DNA from: Caldilineaceae bacterium
GTDB taxonomy: Bacteria > Chloroflexota > Anaerolineae > Caldilineales > Caldilineaceae
Direction of reading: 5' to 3'
NCBI GenBank assembly: GCA_022821585.1
Contig: JAJEDI010000090.1
Coordinates: 1-64,000, forward strand
Length of the DNA stretch: 64,000 nt
Shown: piece by piece, positions 28,313 to 36,014 of the stretch
How the letters are laid out: each line of letters starts with the position of its first letter
Position numbering within the stretch: position 1 is the stretch's first letter
Position numbers and translations under genes: made by a program
The notes under the pieces: model-generated
Seen by the model: the letters and a program-made list of their open reading frames with translations, nothing else
The model's database searches: none
Told to the model about the DNA's origin: nothing

Positions 28313-30199
28313 TTACCCACGCAACTCGTTCATCGCCTCCGGCAAGAGCGGCAACAGGTCACTGGCGACCACTCCGGCGCATCCGATTCGCTCTTCACAC
28401 AACTCACCCGCCCGCCCGTGTAGCCACGCCCCCAGGCACGCGGCATGATAAGGAGACAGACCCTGCGCCAGCAGACCGGTGATGGCGCCGGCTAGAATGT
28501 CGCCCGTTCCGGCCGTAGCCAGGGCTGCTGTAGCAACCGGCAGGACGGCCAGGTCTCCGCCCGGCGTCGCGATCACCGTGTACGGTCCCTTCAGCAGTAC
28601 GACCGCCTGCCATGCCGCTGCCCGCTCCCGCGCCAGGTTCCAGCGATCGGCTGCCACCTCCTCCACCGAGCCAAGACCGCAAAGACGGGCCATCTCCGCC
28701 GGGTGCGGAGTCAGCACGCAGTCAACCGGCAGAAGCGATGGCCAGTCGTCCAGCTGCGCCAGATTGTTTAGGCCGTCCGCATCAATGACAGTCGGCGGCA
28801 GCGGCAGGGAATCGGCCGGCAACTGGTCCCGGCGGCGGATCGGACCGAACGGCGAGTCAGCGGCAGAATCCCCGTCCGTCTCGCTGCCGGAGGCAGCACC
28901 CTGACTTGGCGCCCCCATCTCCTCTGCAGAAGAAAGCTCGCTGTCAGATCCCGTAAACGCTCTCGGCAACGCTGACGGTCGCTGTCGATGATTTCTGCGC
29001 AGCAGCCGCTCCATGAATCCGCGCGTAGCGCTTTCCTGGCCCAGCCCGCAGCCAATGAGCAGAGCGTCATATTCCCCCAGCCTCGCGCTCACGTTGGCGG
29101 CCGCGGCCTCGTTCACTACGCCCAGATCGTGGCTGAGAAGAATCCACGTCGGTTCAGAAAGCGCCGAAGACACAGGCACCCACACCGGCTGCGGAATCGC
29201 GCCGGTCACCAACCCCGCGCCCACGCGTCCCATTGCCGCACAGCTGAGGTAAGCGGCCCCGGGGTAGTTGACGCTGCCCACCACTGCCATTCCCTTGCCA
29301 AATGACCCCTTGTGGCTGTTTCGGCTTCGCGTCGGCAAGAGACCGGAAACCTGTTCCGGCGTCAAGAAAAACGTCCGCAAATCGGCCGTCAACTCTGGAG
29401 GAATGTCGATATCCGCAACCGCCAGTTCGCCGACGACCCCCGCACCCGGAAACTGAAAATGACCCGCCTTCGCGCAACCGAAGGTCACCGTCATATCGGC
29501 CGGCACCGTAACCGGATCGAGCGCGCCGCTATCCGCGTTCAGTCCGCTCGGAACATCGACAGCGACCACTGCCAGCGGCGGCCGGGTCCCTCCCTCACCC
29601 GTTTCCGACGCATCTTCAGACCCAGCTTCATATACAGCGTCTTTCGATGATGACATGCGGCTTTTGCGCACTTCGATCACCTGCTGCAAGACGCCTGCCA
29701 GCTCGCCTTCGATCGGGCGGTTGGCGCCGGTCCCCAGCAGTGCGTCAACCACGACATCTGAGTCGTCCAGCCACGCCCGAAGTTGCACACCATCTTTGTC
29801 CTCTTCGGCGCTGTGCGTCGGCACTTTTCGATCGAGTACCTTGCCCAAATGGCCCTCGTAGTCCTCCTTCGGCTTCTTCTTCCTCCCTCTCTCTCCAGCC
29901 TCTACTCCCTTTGCCGGAACCCCGCCCCTCGCCCATAGATAGACCCGGACACGATATCCGGCGTCGCTAAGATGACGCGCGCACACCAGCCCGTCGCCGC
30001 CGTTGTTGCCCGGCCCCACCAGCACCAGCACCGAACGGTCCGCGTCCCCCGAATAGCTCTCCTGAATCGCTTCGGCCAGGGCAGTTCCCGCCTGCTCCAT
30101 CATCGCCGCATAGCTCTGACCGCCCGCATCGGCCTCCTTTTCCAGGCGCTGCATCTCCTCGACGGATACGATTCGTGTATGGTCCGCAATCTCATTCAT
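28313..30199 (-). CDS. nnr: bifunctional NAD(P)HX epimerase / ADP-dependent NAD(P)HX dehydratase
   Basis: A 628-residue cytoplasmic repair enzyme that restores hydrated NADH/NADPH. The N-terminal YjeF_N epimerase domain (about 10-250) has VLVGPGNNGGDGLVCARHL and VVVDALLGTGANRP. The C-terminal ribokinase-like dehydratase (260-628) has GSFGKGMAVVGS, PTVIDADGLNNLAQ, LTPHPAEMARL, LLKGPYTVIATP and the NAGTGD-like ATAGTGDILAGAITGLL. Two polar inserts make it longer than usual (most are 480-520): KKKPKEDYEGHLG... with a Ser/Glu stretch in the epimerase, and about 60 Ser/Gly/Asp-rich residues in the dehydratase. ATG 30199 (AGAGG upstream) is preferred over GTG 30229. It follows the molybdoenzyme gene by 32 nt. 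Confidence 0.92.
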   Translation of the reverse strand: MNEIADHTRIVSVEEMQRLEKEADAGGQSYAAMMEQAGTALAEAIQESYSGDADRSVLVLVGPGNNGGDGLVCARHLSDAGYRVRVYLWARGGVPAKGVEAGERGRKKKPKEDYEGHLGKVLDRKVPTHSAEEDKDGVQLRAWLDDSDVVVDALLGTGANRPIEGELAGVLQQVIEVRKSRMSSSKDAVYEAGSEDASETGEGGTRPPLAVVAVDVPSGLNADSGALDPVTVPADMTVTFGCAKAGHFQFPGAGVVGELAVADIDIPPELTADLRTFFLTPEQVSGLLPTRSRNSHKGSFGKGMAVVGSVNYPGAAYLSCAAMGRVGAGLVTGAIPQPVWVPVSSALSEPTWILLSHDLGVVNEAAAANVSARLGEYDALLIGCGLGQESATRGFMERLLRRNHRQRPSALPRAFTGSDSELSSAEEMGAPSQGAASGSETDGDSAADSPFGPIRRRDQLPADSLPLPPTVIDADGLNNLAQLDDWPSLLPVDCVLTPHPAEMARLCGLGSVEEVAADRWNLARERAAAWQAVVLLKGPYTVIATPGGDLAVLPVATAALATAGTGDILAGAITGLLAQGLSPYHAACLGAWLHGRAGELCEERIGCAGVVASDLLPLLPEAMNELRG

Positions 30200-30231
30200 A
30201 GCGTGCCTCTTGCAAGCCGGTTCTGTCACTA

Positions 30232-31539
30232 CTACGTTACCCGTATCGGATGGGGTAACGGCTGGTTGAAAAGATAACCCTTCTCATTGAAGGGAATTTC
30301 GTCTGGTTGCGTATTGCCCGCGGCGTCCGTCGCCCGCGTCATAATCGTGTGCTCGCCCTGTCCCACATCCCAGGTAAAATCGAAACGCGTCCAGGAATAT
30401 CTGAATGCGCTGTCGCCGAAATCCTCCGCAAGATGCCTGAATTCCGGTTGAATCTGCGGCTCTTCCAGCCTAGAGACGTTCCATGCCTCCCCGGAACTGC
30501 TGCTCCACTCCACTTCCGCAATCGGCCCGTTCGGCGAGTGCGCAAAGCCATATAGGCGGTGCTCCCCTGCCGCCAACTCTGCCGGCCACGGCAGCGCCAG
30601 CGCGCTCTTGACCGTCTGCGTTGTCAACGGCCTGCCCAGCGAGTCCCCTTCCGGCGGATAGGCATCGCCGATCAACGCATATGAAGTCGTGTTGTTTCGG
30701 GTCCAAAGCTGTCTTGACGAGACTACAATTCGACCCAGCCACTTGATACTTGCAGCCCCGACCCACCCTGGCGCCAGCGCACGCAACGGGAAGCCGTGGT
30801 CCCTGGGCAAAGCCTCGCCATTCAGCGCATAGGCCAGCATCGTATCAGGATCCATCGCCTTTTCTACAGGCATGACGCGTCGGAATCCCTCTTCCGGCGA
30901 ACTCGTGTCCAGCCCAATCAAAAGCACGCTGACCGCCTTTTCGGTAATGCCTGCCAGCTCCAACACCTCCCGTAGCGCCGCGCCGGTCCATACACCGTTG
31001 CCCACCGCACCCGTCTTCCACTGCGTACCTTTTGCCGCCCGCCCTTTCACCAGGTCGAACATGGCCCGATGGTTGCCCGCACATTCCAGATATGAAATGA
31101 AAGTCCGGCTGGGCAGATTCAGAATGTCATCGTAAGTCAGTTCCAATCGACTGGAAACCGCGTCGCCCTCGACGGAGATCCGCCAGTCAGCCGCGTCCAC
31201 TTCCAGGCTGACCGAGTTGTTGCGTACAAAAAAGAACCGGCTGGGAGTGATCAGCCCCTGCATGTTTTCCAGACGAGCTTCCAGATTACCGCCGCCGAGA
31301 TCGATGAACGGCGCCGGGTCCTTGCTGAATTGGAGACCTTCTCCCGTACTCTCGTCAGCGGCCGGCGCCGTCGCCGTGGGCAAAGGCAATCCAGCACAAG
31401 ACGCCAGCACAGCCCCAGTCCCCCCAGCCGTTAGCAGCTTCAAAAAACGACGCCGGCTCATGCCTCGCTCAAGCGCGAACTGCCAGAGCCCACCGCTCCC
31501 TTTAGTGTCCTTCTGTGATCCCAAACTCCCTGCTGTCAT
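30232..31539 (-). CDS. Tat-exported sulfite oxidase-type molybdopterin oxidoreductase
   Basis: A 435-residue enzyme. The twin-arginine signal SRRRFLKLLTAGG (28-40) leads to a lipobox-like AVLASC48, so it may be both Tat-exported and lipid-anchored. The molybdopterin domain has the Mo-ligand cysteine C153 in SYLECAGNHRAMF, and the pterin contacts HGFPLRALAPGWVGAASIKWL. The C-terminal Ig-like dimerisation domain (about 315-435) is as in sulfite oxidase/SorT and YedY-distant relatives. No haem domain is fused. Probable role: oxidation of sulfite or a related substrate outside the membrane, with electrons passed to a cytochrome. The start has GGAGGGG upstream. It shares a transcript with nnr. Confidence 0.85.
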   Translation of the reverse strand: MTAGSLGSQKDTKGSGGLWQFALERGMSRRRFLKLLTAGGTGAVLASCAGLPLPTATAPAADESTGEGLQFSKDPAPFIDLGGGNLEARLENMQGLITPSRFFFVRNNSVSLEVDAADWRISVEGDAVSSRLELTYDDILNLPSRTFISYLECAGNHRAMFDLVKGRAAKGTQWKTGAVGNGVWTGAALREVLELAGITEKAVSVLLIGLDTSSPEEGFRRVMPVEKAMDPDTMLAYALNGEALPRDHGFPLRALAPGWVGAASIKWLGRIVVSSRQLWTRNNTTSYALIGDAYPPEGDSLGRPLTTQTVKSALALPWPAELAAGEHRLYGFAHSPNGPIAEVEWSSSSGEAWNVSRLEEPQIQPEFRHLAEDFGDSAFRYSWTRFDFTWDVGQGEHTIMTRATDAAGNTQPDEIPFNEKGYLFNQPLPHPIRVT

Positions 31540-31616
31540 CCTGGCCCCCTCCTGTCCGCAACCAGCTGCCGGCAGTCCAAACCGTCAGCGGTCAGCGTCC
31601 ATGAACGGTTACTCAC

Positions 31617-32528
31617 TCAACTCGGCCTCCCAAAGCGCAGTAAATACCCATTACAATCCCGAATCGCAAACTCCCTCATGCCCCACGGCTCGTCCGTCGG
31701 CTCCCGTTCGATATGAATGCCCGCCGCTTGGTACTTCTCGAAGAGGCCGTCAACGTCCTCGCCCATAAACACATAGAACCCCACCGGCGGTTTCTCCGGC
31801 AACGGTTGATCCGTCAGAGAAAGTTGAATATGCGCGCCCTCTGACGTCCATTCGCCCAGGTGGATGCCCCCGTGCGTCGGCGGGTCCCCGTACAGGAAGC
31901 CGACCGTGAATCCCAGCTTGTCGCAATAATACTCCGCCGCGGCCTGCACATTAGGCACCGCCAGAATCGGCGCCAGCAAGTATGCGGCCTGTGCGTTGCC
32001 CGCCAGTTGCCCCGTACGCCACTGCTCCGCCGTGAGGCCGTAGGTGATCTTGTCATGACCGTTCGCGTCCTTATGATACTTCTGCCGCATCCTGCCCCGG
32101 CGCCTGAATCCCACCTTCTCAGCCACACGCACAGATGCCCTGTTCTCTTCACTGATCCACAGCTCCACCCGGTCCAGACCCATCTCGTCAAAACCGTAGT
32201 CCAGCACCGCCCGCACAGCCTCGCCCGTATAGCCGTTTCCCCAATGGTCCGGGTGCAGAAAGTAGCCCATCCCCGGCACGCCCGTATTGCCGATATAATC
32301 GACATATCCCAGCGCCGGGCCGTCCTCCGCCGTGCGCACCGTCCAGACCGTCCCTGGCCCGCCGAGCATGCCGTCGACCATCTTCTTGGTCTCAGCCGCT
32401 GAACTGTGCGCCGGATCGTCCATAAACCGCATCGCTTCCGGCCTGCGATACGCGTCAAAAAGGTCCTCCGCATCCGAAGCCGCAAGAGGTCGCAAGATAA
32501 GTCGTTCAGTCCGAAGTGTGGAATGCAT
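31617..32528 (-). CDS. GNAT acetyltransferase fused to a VOC (glyoxalase/bleomycin-resistance) domain
   Basis: A 303-residue fusion. Residues 1-170 form a RimJ/RimL-type GNAT: LRTERLILRPL at the start, the acetyl-CoA loop HWGNGYTGEAVRAVLDYGF, and ENRASVRVAEKVGFRRRG. After a short link, residues 180-303 form a VOC domain: APILAVPNVQAAAEYYCDKLGF, GGIHLGEW and a C-terminal EFAIRDCNGYLLRFG. The VOC metal-ligand pattern (H...E...E) is partly present. The open frame extends 25 codons upstream, but ATG 32528 has GGAGAG 8 nt before it and begins at the GNAT consensus. Such fusions may acetylate and bind a toxic small molecule. The function is not known. Confidence 0.8.
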   Translation of the reverse strand: MHSTLRTERLILRPLAASDAEDLFDAYRRPEAMRFMDDPAHSSAAETKKMVDGMLGGPGTVWTVRTAEDGPALGYVDYIGNTGVPGMGYFLHPDHWGNGYTGEAVRAVLDYGFDEMGLDRVELWISEENRASVRVAEKVGFRRRGRMRQKYHKDANGHDKITYGLTAEQWRTGQLAGNAQAAYLLAPILAVPNVQAAAEYYCDKLGFTVGFLYGDPPTHGGIHLGEWTSEGAHIQLSLTDQPLPEKPPVGFYVFMGEDVDGLFEKYQAAGIHIEREPTDEPWGMREFAIRDCNGYLLRFGRPS

Positions 32529-32997
32529 CGTATCGTCTCTCCAAAATGCCTTGTCGCCCATCAAATTGTCTATGCCAATATCTGTCGATTCGGCCTCGGT
32601 CAATTCGCGACCGCGCCGAACATAAGCACCCAGCTATCTCTCACTCCTCACTCCTCCATACTCTCTCCTCGCCTTTGGGCGGTCGGGCCTTCGGCCCTCC
32701 CTTGTGCGGGGGGTTCCCCCCCGCAACGCCCCCCTCCAACAACATGCCTCGCCGAGTCTGTGCCTTCATTCCAGCTCTCATGCTTGCGACCGGGTGCGTA
32801 CGGCCGCGTTCCGAGACTTGGCTGGTTCCGAGCATGAGCCAGGGCAGGCAAAAGTTGGGCAAGTCAGACGAGGCAAGTCCCACACAGGCCCTGCCGGTGT
32901 CGCCAGTACCGTCGAGAGCCCGCTACTGTAATCCTGATAATCCGGCATTCCCGATTCAGACGGAAACCAATGACTCCTGGCGACCACCCACTAACCT
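32529..32997. other. 469-bp gap with one repeat copy
   Basis: No credible gene. It holds the second double-hairpin repeat (32641-32735). The remaining sequence shows no promoter or terminator I can defend. Confidence 0.4.
32641..32735 (+). repeat. dispersed double-hairpin repeat, copy 2
   Basis: Same order as copy 1 at 6421: pyrimidine tract, GGGCC-TTC-GGCCC (32685-32697), a 7-nt TCCCTTG spacer, then TGCGGGGGG-TTC-CCCCCCGCA (split; 32705-32725). The innermost pair is G-C here and C-G in copy 1. Both copies sit in long gaps and have the same orientation. Confidence 0.75.
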
Positions 32998-34092
32998 CTA
33001 TCCGTACAGCGCCCGCAGCGCCGGCCTCAGCTCCGCCGCCTCCAGCAAATCAGTGCTGTCACTGAACTGGTCGATGCTCCCTATTGGCCGCCGCTTGGCC
33101 AGTAGCAGCACCTCCGGATCCTCGACACAACCTAGCAGCGCGTCAGCGTAGCCGTGCAACGCCATCACGCGAAACGGTCGCCCAAAAAAGCGTACTGGTT
33201 TCTCCGGCATCGATTCGGTAAGCCCCAGACGGTTATGGCGGCCGGCGACAACCCAATATGCCTCGCTCAGCCAGCGCTCACGCTCCTGCCAGGTGTCCGC
33301 CCTCTGCACAGCCAGCAATATATCGGTCAAACCAGCCGCACTCTCCAACTGCGCAAAAGCCGTCCCGAACCACTTGGCATACGGTGCATACTGCCTTTCC
33401 ATCAGAAAACACAGGCGCATCACGTCCCGGACCAACCTCGACCCGATCAGCGCCGAGCCCAGCTCGTCGCCCGCCAGGCCCGCCCGCCCCATTAGATGCT
33501 CCTCCTGCCCGATACGGGCCCAACCCGCAGCCAGCATGTAACGCCACAAATCAGGCGGATACCATCTGAACCGCGCCCTCACCTTCTCCAGCCCAATAAC
33601 GTCGTGAAAAACTCCGCCTGCCGTGATCGTCCGTAGCTTCTGCTGGGGAAAAGTCAGCCAGTCCGCAGTCCCTATCTCTCTGCTGACGTCAAAATTCAGG
33701 TACGCGCAGAAAAACCCACCAACCGTCTGCGTTTCAACCCTGTGATTGACCGCCCCGCTATCCGTGGCCTCAAGCAGCTGGACCCCATTGTCGTCGGGGT
33801 TCGGTTCACTGAAATTCGTCGGGTAGCCCAGAAAACTGTGCGGCAATCGGTCTCGCAACGCCGCGTCGATGTCTTCAGCGTGAGACTCCCAATCCTCCAG
33901 GCGCAGGAAAAGTTGCAGCCGCGGCCCCCAGCCATGGTCCGTCGACATCTCGTCGTCGAACCCAATCGTCTCAGAGCCGGATCCGATCAAGGCGGCGGCA
34001 TGCGGCAAGCCGCGCCATGACCTGTCGAGCACAGGCCGCACCGCCTCCCAATAGAAGCGTCTGCTCAATTCCAGGCCGGGGATAAACGCCAT
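32998..34092 (-). CDS. DUF4037 family protein
   Basis: A 364-residue protein starting MAFIPGLELSRRFYWEAVRPVLD, followed by AALIGSGSETIGFDDEMSTDHGWGPRLQLFL (split: about 34-64). The G-S-G-S-E...D-x-x-S-T-D-H-x-W-G-P pattern is the DUF4037 signature. Its GSx(10)D-x-D-like arrangement resembles the nucleotidyltransferase superfamily active site (GS...DxD), so the protein may transfer a nucleotide. The C-terminal half is helical (LAAGWARIGQEEHLMGRAG, VRDVMRLCFLMERQYAPYAKWFG), as expected for the family. No function has been shown. Single gene, ATG 34092. Confidence 0.8.
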   Translation of the reverse strand: MAFIPGLELSRRFYWEAVRPVLDRSWRGLPHAAALIGSGSETIGFDDEMSTDHGWGPRLQLFLRLEDWESHAEDIDAALRDRLPHSFLGYPTNFSEPNPDDNGVQLLEATDSGAVNHRVETQTVGGFFCAYLNFDVSREIGTADWLTFPQQKLRTITAGGVFHDVIGLEKVRARFRWYPPDLWRYMLAAGWARIGQEEHLMGRAGLAGDELGSALIGSRLVRDVMRLCFLMERQYAPYAKWFGTAFAQLESAAGLTDILLAVQRADTWQERERWLSEAYWVVAGRHNRLGLTESMPEKPVRFFGRPFRVMALHGYADALLGCVEDPEVLLLAKRRPIGSIDQFSDSTDLLEAAELRPALRALYG

Positions 34093-34169
34093 TCTCTACA
34101 GCGCCGAATCAAAAGAAAGTCCGTCGTTTCCGTCACACCTTCGCAGTGTCGATACCAAACCAAACTCGC

Positions 34170-35768
34170 TCAGAAAGCCGGTTCCCCCCACACAAACGCG
34201 CCGCCAAACAACGTAGCCTCCACGTCCGTCTCCAGAATCGCCATCGGATGAATCGTGAAAATATCCTGTGACAGCACCACAAGATCCGCCAATTTGCCTG
34301 GCGTAATGCTGCCCTGGCTGCTCTCAGTGCCGCCTGCATAAGCCGCCCCGACCGTATATCCCCACACCGCCTCCTTCACGGTCAGCCGCTCCTCAGGATA
34401 CCAGCCCTCGCCCCCTGGGCTTCCGTCCGCCCGCATCCGCGTAACCGCCGCATGAATCCCCTGGATCACATCCGGCGTCTCCACCGGCGCGTCCGATCCG
34501 AATGCCAGTTTCGCCCCGCTGTCCCACAGGCTGCGAAAAGCGTAGGCGTAACGGCTCCGCTCCCCCCAATGTCTGTCGGCTAGGAGCATATCCTGCGTGG
34601 CGTGGATCGGCTGCACCGAAGCGATGATATCCAGCTCCGCAAAACGGGCAATGTCCTCCACAGCCAGCACCTGAGCGTGCTCGATCCGGTGCCGTAAATG
34701 CAGCCCCCGACCGGCCCGGCGGCTCGTCTCCAGCGCGTCCAGAACCATGCGATTCGCCCTGTCGCCAATAGCGTGCGTTACTACTGCCAGCCCTGCCTCC
34801 GTTGCTCTGGCAATAATGTCCGCCATCTCCTCAGCGCCCGTCAACACAATGCCAAGATTGTCCGGTTCGCCGACGTACGGCGCCAGCATCCACGCAGTCC
34901 TCGGTCCCAGCGCACCGTCGCTGAAAACCTTCACCCCGCCAATGCGCAAAAACTCATCGCCAAGCCCCGTGCGTAACCCCAGCCGGATTGCGCCGTCCAG
35001 CTCTGCCGCCGGGATCTGCGCCACTGTGCGCAGCGTGAGATCTCCTTCCGCCCGCAGCTGTTGAAAAGCTCGCAAAGAGGCCGCTGCCTCCTTTGTGTGT
35101 ACACCCACGATCCCCATGCGATTGACCACGTCCTGCGCCTGCCGCACTGCGGCCACCGCCTCCCCATCGGACGGTTCGGCCATGCAGGGAAAGGCCAGCT
35201 CCATCGCCTTTTCCAACAGAATCCCTGTCGGCTTCCCCTCCCCATCGCGCACAATTTCGCCGCCCTCCGGGTCTTGCGTTTTGGCCGTGATCCCCACCTG
35301 TTCCAATGCTAGGCTGTTCACCCACGCCGCGTGACCGCACTTGCGCGCCAGGTAGACCGGATGATCCGCCGCCACCGCGTCCAACTGTGCAGCCGCAGGA
35401 AACGCGCCCCCTTCCCAGACCGACTGGTCCCAGCCCTGGCCCGTCAGCCACTGACCCGGCGCCGTTTGCGCAGCCCGTCGCCTGACCCGCTCCAAAGCCG
35501 ACGACAACGTCCCCGCGCCGCTCAGATTGATCTCCCGCAGACTCATCCCGTAGGAAAGAAAGTGGATGTGGGCGTCAATAAATCCGGGCACGACCGTCGC
35601 GCCCCGTAAGTCAACTTCCCTCCCCCCCGGCGCCAACAGCGCCCGCATATCACTGTCGCTGCCTGTAGCCAGAAAGCGATCGCCCGCGATCGCCGCCGCC
35701 GACACCCGAGGCCGCCCCGCGTCCATCGTGTGGATATTTCCGTTGTACAGTGTCAGATCCGCTTGCAC
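34170..35768 (-). CDS. amidohydrolase family protein, YtcJ/AepA-like
   Basis: A 532-residue metal-dependent amidohydrolase of the amidohydrolase-3 group. A small beta-sandwich forms from both ends (ADLTLYNGNIHTMD; LADLVVLSQDIFTI). The barrel begins with GFIDAHIHF (H67, H69), has the LRHRIEHAQVL segment (metal histidines) and FGSDAPVETPD (catalytic Asp). Relatives include N-substituted formamide deformylase and the regulator AepA. The substrate here is unknown. The frame reaches a TTG at 35780, but GTG 35768 has GGAGGAG just upstream; either is possible. Divergent from the YfhO gene. Confidence 0.85.
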   Translation of the reverse strand: MQADLTLYNGNIHTMDAGRPRVSAAAIAGDRFLATGSDSDMRALLAPGGREVDLRGATVVPGFIDAHIHFLSYGMSLREINLSGAGTLSSALERVRRRAAQTAPGQWLTGQGWDQSVWEGGAFPAAAQLDAVAADHPVYLARKCGHAAWVNSLALEQVGITAKTQDPEGGEIVRDGEGKPTGILLEKAMELAFPCMAEPSDGEAVAAVRQAQDVVNRMGIVGVHTKEAAASLRAFQQLRAEGDLTLRTVAQIPAAELDGAIRLGLRTGLGDEFLRIGGVKVFSDGALGPRTAWMLAPYVGEPDNLGIVLTGAEEMADIIARATEAGLAVVTHAIGDRANRMVLDALETSRRAGRGLHLRHRIEHAQVLAVEDIARFAELDIIASVQPIHATQDMLLADRHWGERSRYAYAFRSLWDSGAKLAFGSDAPVETPDVIQGIHAAVTRMRADGSPGGEGWYPEERLTVKEAVWGYTVGAAYAGGTESSQGSITPGKLADLVVLSQDIFTIHPMAILETDVEATLFGGAFVWGEPAF

Positions 35769-36014
35769 TGGCTCCTCCAACCGAAAACTGTCCCGAAATG
35801 CTGCTCGCCTATTCCGTTCGTGCCATCAAATCCTTTTGTTCGCCCTTCTTCTGTTATACCATACAGCCGCCTGCGTGCCACTGTAAAATTTCACGGCCGG
35901 AAAGATTTTCTGCAATAGAGACTGCGCCTGAACGGAACAGCCAATGGGTGCTCTCCCGCGTACAATCGCGGCCTTACAACTTCCTTTCGCCGGCTCGCAG
36001 CCTCGACCCGCTTC

